A stretch of DNA of 41,048 nt from a virus: positions 1-41,048 of IMG/VR virus record IMGVR_UViG_3300020420_000032; one strand, given 5' to 3'. The position numbers were made by a program, and so were the translations under genes. Under the pieces are notes generated by a model. That model was not told the DNA's origin. It worked only from the letters and a program-made list of their open reading frames with translations, and did not search any database. Every line of letters begins with the position of its first letter. Position 1 is the stretch's first letter. This document shows positions 7,874-17,531 of the stretch, one piece after another.

Positions 7874-10800
7874 ATGAAAACATTATTGCAGTTACAAGAA
7901 CAACCTAAAAAAGTTGCATTTACTTTTGGTAGATTTAATCCACCAACCACTGGACACGAAAAGTTAATTCAAAAACTTGCAAATCAAGGTGGTGAGATTA
8001 TGGTATTTCCATCACATTCTCAAGACCCAAAGAAGAATCCTTTACCACATCCCAGAAAAATTGCATATATGAAGAAGATGTTTCCTCGTTACTCAAAGAG
8101 TATCATGACGAGTAAGGCACGAAACGTCTTTGAAATATCTACTGACCTTTACAATAAAGGGTACACAGATATCACAATGGTTGTTGGTTCTGATAGAGTA
8201 AAAGAGTTTGATGCACTTCTTAAAAAGTATAATGGAGTAAAAGGAACACATGGTTTCTACGACTTTGATTCTATTAGTGTTGTATCTGCTGGAGAACGTG
8301 ACCCAGATGCAGAAGGTGTCGAAGGTATGTCTGCATCAAAGATGAGAGCAGCTGCAGTTGCAAATGATTTTGATTCTTTTGAAATGGGATTACCCAGAGG
8401 TTTCAGAGATGGAAAGAAATTGTTTGATGATATTCGCAAGGCGATGAAAGTCAACGAAACAAACTGGTCAACCGAAGAGATACTAAGAGATTTATATATT
8501 CGTGGGGAAGTCTTTAATATAAATGAGGAAGTACAAACCACAGACGGATTTGTCGGTAAGATTGTTCGCAAGGGAACGAACTATGTTGTTCTGGAAACAA
8601 ATGGTGAGTTTAGAAAATCATGGATTACTGATTTGATTGAAGCGAAGAAGATTACCAAAACCAAACAAGCAAAAGGTGAAGTCGGAGATGTAAAGGGAAC
8701 ACAACCAGCAAAATACTATTCTAAAGATGCAGAGGGTGATGCAATGTCAAAAGACACTAAACTTGCTCGTGCAAAGTATTTTGCAAAAGGTGGTTCTAGA
8801 AAAGATGCGCCTGGAGATATAGACCCAAAAACTGGTGAAAGACAAAAGACCAAACCATCTCAATATACCAAGAAGTTCAAACAGATGTATGGTGAACAAG
8901 AGAAAGAACCAGCAAAGTCTGACGCACAAAAAGATAGAGAAGAATTTAAGAAACTGCAAAAGGATAAGAAAGTTGCACAACTACAATATCGCATGGCAAA
9001 AGATGCAGAGATGGTTGCACGACTTTCACAACAAGAGGATAGTATTTCAGAAAATCTAGAGAAGTTTATCAAAACAAATCTTGATAAGATTGGTGTAGAA
9101 TACAAACATGATTATAGACAAGGAACAAGAACACATATTGTAAAGATAGACCCTAAAGACCATCAAAAGGTGACCAAAGCATTAAAACATAAATTACTTC
9201 ACCTTAAAATTTTAATAAAAAGAATGGATGGAAGTAAAATCGCAAGAAATCCAAATAGAACATATAAAAATGAGTATGTACCAGAGAAATATGATAGTGA
9301 TAAGTTTTTTGGTGGGAAAGGAACACCAGCACAGAGAACACAACTCCTCAAACTTCAAAATAAAGCGTTGAGAGCTCTTGGTGGTTCACCCAAACAAAAA
9401 GAAATTAAAAAGGAAATAGATGCATTACGAAAAAAAATGGGAATGAAAGTTTCAGAAAGAAAACTTACTGACGCAGAAAAAGATAAAATGAAGAAATATG
9501 AGAAAGATATTGACATCAAGGATTTTATTGATAGGTATGGTGAAGAAGAAGGTAAATCAATCTACTATGCAACTATAACCAAAATGGCTAAGGGTGAAGG
9601 TCTTTGGGATAATATCAGAAAGAAGAAAGCAAGAATTGCAAGGGGTTCTGGTGAACGCATGAGAAAGAAAGGTGAGAAGGGTGCGCCTACTGCTGACCAG
9701 ATAAAGAGAGCACAAGAATCTGTAAATGAGATGACAGGCATAAATGTTCCAGAACTTATCAAAACTACGATTCATAGGTTGACACATCCAAAAGGGTATA
9801 AAGATATAGTAACAAAATATACTCAAGCAGTCGCAAAAGAAAAAGAAAAGTCTGGACACCAAGATAGTAATGGTGCAATCCTATCAAAAATTGCAACCCA
9901 GTTTGGTATGGATAGAATTAAACCTTTACAGATGTATATTAATAAATTGGTGCGAAAAGGTCAACTCCCACAGATGTTAGCTGCAGAACTAGAAAAAGAG
10001 GGTGACTATAAACAAACTGAACTTGATAATCAATTGACACACTCAAATGAATCTAAAGGTTTCTTCTCCAAATCTAAATCTCCATCAAGTAAAGGTAAAA
10101 CATTACTTAAAACAGTGAAACCAGATTTAGAAAAGACATTAAAAGGTATTGACCACAAACTAGAACCAGATAGTTCTGGTAACAGAATTGTTATAACTGT
10201 TGATAAATCAGATGTTGAGAAAGTTAAAAAGATGGTGGGTATGCCTAACTTAACAAAAGTTGTATCAGAAAATCCAATAATGGTTGCTAGAGGTGTTTCT
10301 GCATTATCAAAGATTAGTCCATCATCTGCAGCTGGTGTTGCAACTACTGTCGGTCAAGGATTATCTAAAATGTCAAAGAGTAAAACAACATCATCTAAAT
10401 CTAGAAAACAATTAAGAGATGAATTGTTAGATGAGAAGATTGCTGGTCTTGTAAACAAGTCAGAGAAAACTGGTGTTCCATATGGTATCCTCAAGAAGAG
10501 TTATGATAGAGGAATGGCCGCATGGAAGGGTGGACATAGACCAGGCGCCACTCAACAACAATGGGCATTTGCAAGAGTGAACTCTATGTTAACTGGTGGA
10601 AAAGCAGACCCAGACCTACAAGCACAAATCAAAAAGGGTGGATACAAAAAGAAGAAGAAAGCAAAAAAAGAAGACGTTACAGAGTGGTATCATAATGTAA
10701 ACACCCATAAGATGTATGAAGATAGATATGGTCTTGAGTGGAGAAATAAACTAAATATAACATACGAAACGATGTTATCAAAACTTTCTGAAGGATTATA

Positions 10801-11092
10801 TGACCTTGTTATTACAGAAGCAGAATACCAAGGTAGAAAAGTAAAACTAAATGACCCTTTTAGATTACCAAGTGGAAGTAATAAAAAGTTTGGTGTGTAT
10901 GTAATTAATGATAAGGGTAACGTAGTAAAAGTTACATTTGGTGACCCAAACATGGGAATTAATCGTGATGACCCAGAAGCAAGAAAGAATTTTCGTGCAA
11001 GACATCAATGTGACACTAATCCAGGCCCTAAGTATAAAGCAAGATATTGGAGTTGTTACCAATGGAGAGCTGGTGCGAAAGTAGATAACTAA
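7874..11092 (+). CDS. HIGH-motif nucleotidyltransferase fused to a long modular virion-type protein
   Basis: From ATG 7874 this is a 1072-residue fusion. Residues 12-195 form a cytidylyltransferase/NMN-adenylyltransferase-like domain: GRFNPPTTGH (19-28, HIGH-type) and GMSASKMR (ISSTxxR-type) with MVVGSDRV between. The remaining ~870 residues are Lys-rich modules. One reads GVPYGILKKSYDRGMAAW with GHRPG (about 865-895, DUF5824-like). A C-terminal module has VKVTFGDPNMG and a Cys-containing end, a tag I recall on several marine phage proteins. ATG 7829 is in frame but lies inside the previous gene. Packaging with the virion is inference from the block it sits in. Confidence 0.8.
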   Translation: MKTLLQLQEQPKKVAFTFGRFNPPTTGHEKLIQKLANQGGEIMVFPSHSQDPKKNPLPHPRKIAYMKKMFPRYSKSIMTSKARNVFEISTDLYNKGYTDITMVVGSDRVKEFDALLKKYNGVKGTHGFYDFDSISVVSAGERDPDAEGVEGMSASKMRAAAVANDFDSFEMGLPRGFRDGKKLFDDIRKAMKVNETNWSTEEILRDLYIRGEVFNINEEVQTTDGFVGKIVRKGTNYVVLETNGEFRKSWITDLIEAKKITKTKQAKGEVGDVKGTQPAKYYSKDAEGDAMSKDTKLARAKYFAKGGSRKDAPGDIDPKTGERQKTKPSQYTKKFKQMYGEQEKEPAKSDAQKDREEFKKLQKDKKVAQLQYRMAKDAEMVARLSQQEDSISENLEKFIKTNLDKIGVEYKHDYRQGTRTHIVKIDPKDHQKVTKALKHKLLHLKILIKRMDGSKIARNPNRTYKNEYVPEKYDSDKFFGGKGTPAQRTQLLKLQNKALRALGGSPKQKEIKKEIDALRKKMGMKVSERKLTDAEKDKMKKYEKDIDIKDFIDRYGEEEGKSIYYATITKMAKGEGLWDNIRKKKARIARGSGERMRKKGEKGAPTADQIKRAQESVNEMTGINVPELIKTTIHRLTHPKGYKDIVTKYTQAVAKEKEKSGHQDSNGAILSKIATQFGMDRIKPLQMYINKLVRKGQLPQMLAAELEKEGDYKQTELDNQLTHSNESKGFFSKSKSPSSKGKTLLKTVKPDLEKTLKGIDHKLEPDSSGNRIVITVDKSDVEKVKKMVGMPNLTKVVSENPIMVARGVSALSKISPSSAAGVATTVGQGLSKMSKSKTTSSKSRKQLRDELLDEKIAGLVNKSEKTGVPYGILKKSYDRGMAAWKGGHRPGATQQQWAFARVNSMLTGGKADPDLQAQIKKGGYKKKKKAKKEDVTEWYHNVNTHKMYEDRYGLEWRNKLNITYETMLSKLSEGLYDLVITEAEYQGRKVKLNDPFRLPSGSNKKFGVYVINDKGNVVKVTFGDPNMGINRDDPEARKNFRARHQCDTNPGPKYKARYWSCYQWRAGAKVDN

Positions 11093-11102
11093 GGAAACTA
11101 TT

Positions 11103-14100
11103 ATGAGTAAACATGGACAACCAATGAGTCAGACACTTGCACAAATGCATTTGAATGAATTAAAAATGACTGACCCAAAGTTAAACAAAATGTTTGATAA
11201 ACTAAAAAAGGGTGATACAGTTAAAATTAAACATAGTTCCACCTTGGAAAGAGGTAAGGATTTTATCGAATACATTGTTAAATCAAAGAATGTGGTAAAC
11301 AAGGGTAGAGTTGAAAAGATTACACTTGCGACTAAAGATAATCCTACTGCTGTAAAGAAGTTTCTATACAAAAGAGATGGTAAGGTAACATTTGCAGTTG
11401 GTGATATGGGTGCATCTATTGATGACATCAAAGAAAAGTATTCTATAATTAATCATGAGATTATTGAAGACATTGAAATTGATGAAATGATACCTAAGAG
11501 TACTATGTATGCATTGGTAAAGGATGGTAAGGTTATCGCAAAAGGTTCTAAAAGTGATATGATGAGTAAAAAGAAAAAAGAGGGGGGAACAGTTTACAAT
11601 TCTCCAGGCACGAAAGTAGGTGACACTATCAAAGAGGGTGTCGATATCCAAGAAGATGGACATGATGATGTTGCATCTGCAATACGTCAATGTAAGACTA
11701 TCACAGAAGATGCAATGCAGATACTACAGAAACTACAGACCATGAGTCCAGAGGATGCACTACCGACTTGGTGGACAAACAAACTTGCAGTCGCATCAAA
11801 TAGTATGAACAAGATGAGAGACTATCTTCTAGTTCCTTCTGTATCAGAAGAAACTGAACTTGATGAAGCACTTAAACATACACATATGGTTTTGGGGCCA
11901 GATGGTAGAGTGATAGGTATGTCATCTAATGAAAGAGGTGCAAATGATATTGCAAAAAATAATCTATTAAAGGTGAGAGGTAGAGTTGTTAAACTTAGAA
12001 AACCAATGTCATCAACAAGAGGTGATAGATTAATTGGTATGTTACCGGCAGATAATCTTGGTGAAGCACTTGACAAAGAAGATGAACCCAAAGTAAAAAA
12101 GATTATTGGTAAACTTAAAAAGGCAAGTGATGCACACGCTGGACAAGCAAAAGATTTAGAGAAAGCGATTAGTGAACAATCAGAACATGAGATACAAGTG
12201 GGTAATTATACTACAAAACATTTTCATATGTGTGGGTCTGCACAAAAAGTCATGAAGAAACACGCAGATAAAGATGGTGCAGAAGAACTTGCAAAATTAC
12301 AAGATAAATTTTATGAAATAGAAATGATGGCGATGAACGCTGGTAAACCAACTGACGAACAAATATCCCAGACAAAAACTTTATACAATCAGATAATGAG
12401 TAAAGCAAAAGAAATGGGTATTGATGATGAAGTTGGTGGTTATATGAAAATGCATATGGACTCAATGGAAAAAGGTGACCCAAAACTAGGATTTGGTAGA
12501 ACCGATAAAGATGATGGAAAAGAACCTATTGATGAAAAGAAAAGACTTTATAGGGTTTCTTCAAGTAAAATGCAAGGTAATATTCATGCAAAAGATGAGA
12601 AAGAAGCAGAAAAGATTGCGAGGAGTAAGGGTATGAAAGGTAAAATTACTATTCAAGATAGGGGTGAATATAAGGGTCAACCAACATTTGAAAAGTATGA
12701 CTTGTATCATAGTACATTCTCTGGTGCAATGCAACACGCATATGACTATGCAAAGAAGAAGTTGGGTATTACTGTAGACCCAAAAGAGATTGACAGTAAA
12801 GTTGCAACCGGCCCTAGAAAACCATCTGAGGGTAAAACTAATAAGTACAGACTCAAAGGTAAAGGTGGAAACCTACAAATCCAAGTATACAACAAGGGTG
12901 GTTCAAAACCATTTGAATTGAATATGTACAAAGAGGAGAATGAGATGAACGAGAAGAATAAATTGAAGCCTGGCGTTAAGTTTGACTTTAGACTTTTTGA
13001 CCCAGAAGACTCGCCTGGTTCAGACAAAGCAAATGATGATATGAACAAAGAGATACAAAAAGCAGTTAGAATGAAAGACAAAGAAACTGCAAGACAATAC
13101 ATGATGAAAGTTCAAAAGAAACACTCCAAACATGGTGCAACAGATACAGAACCAAGAGAGATTATTGACGCAATTCTTGACAAAATCTACGAAGCGAGAG
13201 AAAGAGTTAATGAAGGTTACGAGAGTGAAGTTAAAAAGGTTCTAGATGATGAAGGTATTGATGGGTATTTTAAGAATGGTAAATTGTATGTGAGTAAACG
13301 AGATGCGAAAGATGCTAAGAAAGCGCTTGAGGATTCGGACGAAATAACAAAATTACCACCAATGGTAAAAGAGGAAAATGACATGACTAAAAATCTAAAA
13401 GATACAATCATGGATATGTGGAAAGAAGCAGTTAGTCCAGCACAACAAGCCGCAATCGCAATATCCAAAAAAGAAAAAGAAAAAGAAGAAGGTAACGCAT
13501 TTACTGGTGCATTAAAAGCTGCAAAAGACAAGGGTGAAAAAACCTTTACTGTTGCTGGTAAAGAGTATGATGTGAAAACTGAAAAACTTGTCGGTGGTCA
13601 AAAGAAACTTGACAAGGATAAAGATGGTGACATTGATGGTAAAGACTTTGCAATGTTACGAAAACAAAAGAAGAACGAAGAGTTAGAAGATGAGAGATAT
13701 AGGTATCTTGAAACTAAAAAAGGTTCTTTAAGAGATGCAGTTCTTAAAATGTGGGGTGAAGTCAACGAAAAGATTGAGTATGTTGAGTATGATTTCAAAA
13801 ACAAAAATGATGCAATGAAAGCAAAGAAGATGCTTGATGGTATACAACTCATGAATTTTGATATTAATGATGATGGTATATCCAGAGGTATGTTGACTGT
13901 AGATGCTGGTAATAGAGATATGACAAAGTATCATAAAGAAATCATGAAGATGTACAAACCAAGGATTGTTGCACAAGAAAAAAAGGACTTGACAAAATCC
14001 GAAAAACATGATACAAATAAAGAGACTGATACTGGTAAGGAAATGACTCCAGTAGATATGTCACCTAAGATGCCAAAAGTAAAAGAAAGTAAAAATAAGG

Positions 14101-14105
14101 TGTAA
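11103..14105 (+). CDS. 1000-residue modular Lys-rich protein with an EF-hand-like loop
   Basis: This appears to be a mosaic of short modules separated by acidic, Met/Trp-rich linkers. A YKRDGKVTFAVGDMG module lies near residues 80-105. Later come HTHMVLGPDGRVIGMS, a His/Met-rich helical region, SPAQQAAIAISKKEKEKEE and AGKEYDVKTEK. An EF-hand-type loop DKDKDGDIDGKD lies at residues 837-848 (13611-13646). Two similar segments, KDTIMDMWKEAVS and RDAVLKMWGEVNE, precede separate modules. I recall such modules in T4-like marine phage virion-associated proteins. No enzyme motif is visible. It follows the nucleotidyltransferase fusion by 10 bases with the SD AAGGAAAC. Confidence 0.75.
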   Translation: MSKHGQPMSQTLAQMHLNELKMTDPKLNKMFDKLKKGDTVKIKHSSTLERGKDFIEYIVKSKNVVNKGRVEKITLATKDNPTAVKKFLYKRDGKVTFAVGDMGASIDDIKEKYSIINHEIIEDIEIDEMIPKSTMYALVKDGKVIAKGSKSDMMSKKKKEGGTVYNSPGTKVGDTIKEGVDIQEDGHDDVASAIRQCKTITEDAMQILQKLQTMSPEDALPTWWTNKLAVASNSMNKMRDYLLVPSVSEETELDEALKHTHMVLGPDGRVIGMSSNERGANDIAKNNLLKVRGRVVKLRKPMSSTRGDRLIGMLPADNLGEALDKEDEPKVKKIIGKLKKASDAHAGQAKDLEKAISEQSEHEIQVGNYTTKHFHMCGSAQKVMKKHADKDGAEELAKLQDKFYEIEMMAMNAGKPTDEQISQTKTLYNQIMSKAKEMGIDDEVGGYMKMHMDSMEKGDPKLGFGRTDKDDGKEPIDEKKRLYRVSSSKMQGNIHAKDEKEAEKIARSKGMKGKITIQDRGEYKGQPTFEKYDLYHSTFSGAMQHAYDYAKKKLGITVDPKEIDSKVATGPRKPSEGKTNKYRLKGKGGNLQIQVYNKGGSKPFELNMYKEENEMNEKNKLKPGVKFDFRLFDPEDSPGSDKANDDMNKEIQKAVRMKDKETARQYMMKVQKKHSKHGATDTEPREIIDAILDKIYEARERVNEGYESEVKKVLDDEGIDGYFKNGKLYVSKRDAKDAKKALEDSDEITKLPPMVKEENDMTKNLKDTIMDMWKEAVSPAQQAAIAISKKEKEKEEGNAFTGALKAAKDKGEKTFTVAGKEYDVKTEKLVGGQKKLDKDKDGDIDGKDFAMLRKQKKNEELEDERYRYLETKKGSLRDAVLKMWGEVNEKIEYVEYDFKNKNDAMKAKKMLDGIQLMNFDINDDGISRGMLTVDAGNRDMTKYHKEIMKMYKPRIVAQEKKDLTKSEKHDTNKETDTGKEMTPVDMSPKMPKVKESKNKV

Positions 14106-14110
14106 AAAAA

Positions 14111-14638
14111 GTGAGAAATTTATATGATGTTATTAACGAAGTTACAGAAGCGGTTGATGATTTACCGACAATTTATTGTGATATGGATATGGTGCTCTGT
14201 GACTTTATAGGTGGAACTGAAGAGGTTCTAGGTGTTCCTTTTCCAAAAGCAGATAAGACCAAAAGATGGCCTATGATATCTGCAAAGAAAGATTTTTGGG
14301 AAACATTAGAATGGATGCCTGGTGCTCAAAGAATGTGGTCTTTTATTAATAAATACGATGCACATATTCTATCTGCATATTCTACTAAAGATGCGAATTC
14401 AAGAAAAGGTAAGATGAAGTGGTTGAAAGACAAAGCAAGACTTACCCAGAAAAGTAGGATACATCTTGTTCTTAGAGAACAAAAACAAAAGTTTGCTATG
14501 ACTAATGGGAAACCAAATTTATTGATTGACGATTATATTAAGAATGTTAATGAATGGAAGTCAGTGGGTGGTATTGGTATACATCACACATCACCAACTG
14601 TTACTATGGGTGAATTGAAAAGGTTAGGTTTCAAATAA
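14111..14638 (+). CDS. HAD-family 5'(3')-deoxyribonucleotidase-like phosphatase
   Basis: This 175-residue protein starts at GTG 14111; no in-frame ATG gives the full domain. HAD motif I is DMDMVLCDF (nucleophile D24, D26), and LLIDDYIKNVNEW near the C-terminus carries the acidic metal-binding pair. The pattern fits the NT5C-type deoxyribonucleotidase branch, which removes phosphate from (d)NMPs. The N-terminus MRNLYDVINEVTEA precedes the HAD fold like a small leader, resembling other proteins of this block. A housekeeping nucleotide role or virion packaging are both possible. Confidence 0.8.
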   Translation: MRNLYDVINEVTEAVDDLPTIYCDMDMVLCDFIGGTEEVLGVPFPKADKTKRWPMISAKKDFWETLEWMPGAQRMWSFINKYDAHILSAYSTKDANSRKGKMKWLKDKARLTQKSRIHLVLREQKQKFAMTNGKPNLLIDDYIKNVNEWKSVGGIGIHHTSPTVTMGELKRLGFK

Positions 14639-14646
14639 CATAAATA
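14639..14646 (+). promoter_or_regulatory. T4 late-type promoter motif CATAAATA plus palindrome
   Basis: CATAAATA is followed by the 12-base palindrome TAGTATATACTA (14651-14662), the SD TTAGGAG and the structural gene at 14679. No -35 box is visible. The late-type element fits the start of a fibre/structural gene set. Confidence 0.5.
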
Positions 14647-14678
14647 GAGGTAGTATATACTAACTTAGGAGAATTAAA

Positions 14679-16181
14679 ATGAGCTCATGGAGTATGGATG
14701 ACGGCTCTTCATTATCTGGAACATTCACTTTCACAAACGGAAGTGCAGTCGTTCAAGGTAATTCAAGTGCCGACACAACAGAAATAAAAGTTGGTGACAT
14801 TGTAATAGATGACAATGGAGATAAAGTTAGGGTGAAGGATATTCAACCTAATCGTGTTGTTGCAACATCTGCTGTCAATGCATCCAACGACCAAGTAACA
14901 ATAACAAATCATGGATTTGTTGCAAACCAAACAGTACACTATAAAGCAAATGGTGGAACTGCAATCGCTGGTCTAACAGATGAAACAACTTTCTTTGTGA
15001 AGACAAGGGTAGATGCAGACGCATTTACATTATCTGCAACCGAAGGTGGTGCATTGATTGATATTACTGGAACTGGAAATAACGCACAATCATTTTCTGG
15101 TACATCAACAAAAGCATTCACAATAACTGATAACTTTTCACCATCTACAAATAGTGGGTCTGCGTGTACAGTAACAAGACCACCAATAAGTGGTGACGGA
15201 ACTGTAATTGATGCATCTATCTTTGGTGTGACATCTGGTGAATCATTAGGTGGTGTAGATAATATTACAAGTATTGCAGTAAATGAAGATGGTGCAAGAT
15301 ACGTTCAAGCACCCACAATTACTATTGCAGCTCCAACTACACGAACTATTGCAACTGCAAAGGTTTCAACTACTGATGATACGATTACTGTAGATGCTGG
15401 ACACAATATGCGAACTGGTACAAAGTTAACTTACACTTCTGGTGGTACAAATATGACTGTAGGTGGTTCAAACCTTGCAGATGGTACTGCTGTATTTGTA
15501 ATCAATACTGGTTCAACTACTGCATTTAAGATTGCATCTAATCTAGCTAATGCACTTGCTGGAACTGCATTAGATATTGATGGTGCTGGTAACAACGCAC
15601 AAACATTTGTAGGTGACACTGCAACTGCAACTGCGACTGTTTCTGGTGGAGTGGTAACTGGAATAACAGTATCAGCAGTTGGTTCTGACTATCAGGCAGC
15701 TCCTGCTGTAACAGTTGAAGTTCCAAAAATGACTATACCTACAAGTGCAGTAAACGCTGGTACAGATGTTATCACATTCGCTGGACATGGTTTATCTGAT
15801 ACAGACCAGATTACTTACAACCAAGTTGGTGGTGGTACTTTGATGAGTAACGTAACCGATGGTCAAACTGTTTTCGTAAGAGATAAGACTGACAATACTT
15901 TCAAGATTGCAGCTACTTCTGGTGGAACTGCAATTGATATCGGTACTGGTCATAACGCACAAACCTTTACAATTGTAACTGGTGCGACTCAAGGAACTGC
16001 TGTTGCAAACCTTGGTCTTGGTGTCGATGGTGATGATGACCGAAGAGAAATTGCACACGTTGGTTGGGTAAAACGAACTGTAGGTACTGGTGGTCGTGCT
16101 GGTAGAGTTCACTATGAAACTCTAGTTGCAGCCTCAAGTATATCTGGTGATGCAGAGGATATTGCAACCCCAGATAGTTAA
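14679..16181 (+). CDS. Repeat-containing virion structural/fibre-like protein
   Basis: This 500-residue Thr/Gly/Ala-rich beta protein has three related repeats, at about residues 63-140, 226-311 and 355-431. Each ends in a GxGNNAQ-F or GTGHNAQTF signature after a V-FV....AF(T/K)(L/I)A strand. Between them lie two G-x-Y-x-x-A-P-x-(I/V)T segments. The N-terminus (SSLSGTFTFTNGS) and C-terminus (HVGWVKRTVGTGGRAG, then SISGDAED near the end) resemble structural proteins of T4-like cyanophages. A late-type motif and a good SD precede it. The exact place in the virion cannot be stated. Confidence 0.75.
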   Translation: MSSWSMDDGSSLSGTFTFTNGSAVVQGNSSADTTEIKVGDIVIDDNGDKVRVKDIQPNRVVATSAVNASNDQVTITNHGFVANQTVHYKANGGTAIAGLTDETTFFVKTRVDADAFTLSATEGGALIDITGTGNNAQSFSGTSTKAFTITDNFSPSTNSGSACTVTRPPISGDGTVIDASIFGVTSGESLGGVDNITSIAVNEDGARYVQAPTITIAAPTTRTIATAKVSTTDDTITVDAGHNMRTGTKLTYTSGGTNMTVGGSNLADGTAVFVINTGSTTAFKIASNLANALAGTALDIDGAGNNAQTFVGDTATATATVSGGVVTGITVSAVGSDYQAAPAVTVEVPKMTIPTSAVNAGTDVITFAGHGLSDTDQITYNQVGGGTLMSNVTDGQTVFVRDKTDNTFKIAATSGGTAIDIGTGHNAQTFTIVTGATQGTAVANLGLGVDGDDDRREIAHVGWVKRTVGTGGRAGRVHYETLVAASSISGDAEDIATPDS

Positions 16182-16218
16182 TATATAATTATATAATTTT
16201 TAATAATGGAGATAAAAT

Positions 16219-16446
16219 ATGCCTCAATTGACTGAGACTGAAATTAATATTCGTAAACAAACACTGGAAAGTGATTTACAACAAGTGAAAGAAAGTTTGA
16301 ATAAACTTGATGCAGAAAGAACAAATTTAGTTGCACAGCACCACGCAATTAGTGGTGCTATACAACAATGTGATTTGTTTCTAACTGAATTAGAGGTGGT
16401 GTCGGAAACTACCGACAGTAGCATTCCCAAAAGTAAAAAGGGTTAA
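16219..16446 (+). CDS. Small coiled-coil protein in structural cluster
   Basis: This 75-residue protein has a heptad-like helical core (about residues 5-60) and a Lys-rich tail. No enzyme motif is seen. The SD ATGGAGATAAA precedes ATG 16219. It lies between two probable fibre/structural genes, so it is probably a minor virion protein or assembly factor. The 37-base AT-only spacer before it holds no convincing terminator. Confidence 0.65.
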   Translation: MPQLTETEINIRKQTLESDLQQVKESLNKLDAERTNLVAQHHAISGAIQQCDLFLTELEVVSETTDSSIPKSKKG

Positions 16447-16459
16447 TAGGAGAAACTAA

Positions 16460-16936
16460 ATGGCTGATAAGAAAATAACTGCACTTACCGATTTAGGTAA
16501 CGCAATTGCTGGTGAAGATTTACTTCATGTAATTGATGACCCATCTGGTACACCAGTAAATAAGAAAATTAGTGTTGCAAATGTATTCAATAATATTCCA
16601 ACATACATTGGATTAGACGGAACTGCACAAAATATTACTGGTACAACTGCACCAAGTGTGGCAACATCAATAAGTACGATTGATTTGAGTAGTGCATCCA
16701 ATAGTACAACAGCAACTGGAACACTTGCAGATGGAACAAATGGACAAGTGAAAATCTTTGTTATGACAACTGCACCATCAACTGGTTCATCATATCGTAT
16801 AACTGTGACAAACTGGGGTTCAACTGCAACTGGTACTGCACAACTACAATTTAATGCGATTGGTGAATCTGCGACTTGTTTATTTACAAATAGCAAATGG
16901 TATGTAATTGCAAGTAATGGAAGTGTTGTTAACTAA
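16460..16936 (+). CDS. Phage tail-fibre/structural-type protein
   Basis: This 158-residue protein begins [10 protein letters not shown] and continues [19 protein letters not shown], a start I associate with marine phage fibre or capsid-decoration proteins. The rest is Thr/Ser/Gly-rich beta ([28 protein letters not shown]), ending in [12 protein letters not shown] as many tail fibre domains do. A strong SD (AGGAG) lies 13 bases after the previous gene. The precise location in the particle is unknown. Confidence 0.72.
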   Translation: MADKKITALTDLGNAIAGEDLLHVIDDPSGTPVNKKISVANVFNNIPTYIGLDGTAQNITGTTAPSVATSISTIDLSSASNSTTATGTLADGTNGQVKIFVMTTAPSTGSSYRITVTNWGSTATGTAQLQFNAIGESATCLFTNSKWYVIASNGSVVN

Positions 16937-16947
16937 GGAGATTTGAT

Positions 16948-17136
16948 ATGGTCGAACCAATTAGATATGGTGCTGGTGGTGTACCTATGGTAAATCAATC
17001 AACACCAAAGAAAGTAGAGGTTGCACAAAAGACTGCAACTACTAAAAAGGAAAAAAAGTCACTACAAGAGATTTATCCACAACCAGAAGATGAAGATGGT
17101 TTTGATGAAGAACACAGTGACGGAGCAAAAAAATGA
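16948..17136 (+). CDS. Small charged hypothetical protein
   Basis: This 62-residue protein has a Lys-rich middle and a strongly acidic C-terminus (PEDEDGFDEEHSD). The SD AAGGAG precedes ATG 16948, and it overlaps the next gene by 4 bases (ATGA). No domain is recognised; it is likely a small virion or assembly component by position. Confidence 0.6.
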   Translation: MVEPIRYGAGGVPMVNQSTPKKVEVAQKTATTKKEKKSLQEIYPQPEDEDGFDEEHSDGAKK

Positions 17137-17531
17137 AAACTTTTTTAGAATATTCATCTATCAAGGGTGATGAAAATGTACACATTGATGAGGATGGTAA
17201 TCTATTTGATATAAATGATGATTCTGTAGTAGAGAAACTTAATGCATATGTAGGTTCAATTGGAATAAGAGAATATCTTAATCCAGAAGCTGCAGTAAAT
17301 GAGTTACGACAAAAGTTGATGCGAATAGGATTACATTTTGGAGATGTGCAATTTACTGGAGAAAGTGGTGAAATGTCTATGCCTATTATTGCAAGAGGTG
17401 GTAAGTTTGGAAAAGAATTAGACACACCTATGGACGAGTTTGTAGATGAACCAGAGAGTGGTAGAAGTATCAACTTTGTTTTTGAAAGACTTGCAACTGG
17501 AACACATAAGGTATTTGCACAAATTTCTTAA
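17133..17531 (+). CDS. Hypothetical virion-associated protein with MKTFLEYSS start
   Basis: This 132-residue acidic protein starts MKTFLEYSS, close in form to the T4 internal-protein targeting peptide (MKTYxEFIAEA type). The rest is alpha/beta (IREYLNPEAAVNELRQKL; RSINFVFERLATG) with no catalytic motif. It starts 4 bases inside the previous gene and the next gene starts immediately after its stop, so the set is probably co-translated. Head packaging is a hypothesis from the N-terminus. Confidence 0.65.
   Translation: MKTFLEYSSIKGDENVHIDEDGNLFDINDDSVVEKLNAYVGSIGIREYLNPEAAVNELRQKLMRIGLHFGDVQFTGESGEMSMPIIARGGKFGKELDTPMDEFVDEPESGRSINFVFERLATGTHKVFAQIS

Noticed and set aside
13988-14016. TTGACA-N17-TACAAA near the end of the 1000-residue gene
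   Set aside because: Weak -10, no extended motif or palindrome, and better explained as coding sequence.
14850-16000. Repeated GGTACT/GGTGCA-type segments considered as a CRISPR or tandem DNA repeat
   Set aside because: They are coding repeats of one protein, diverged at DNA level and without regular spacers.
16182-16218. AT-only inverted-repeat-like spacer considered as a terminator
   Set aside because: No GC pairs and no stable stem; it is probably just an AT-rich leader.
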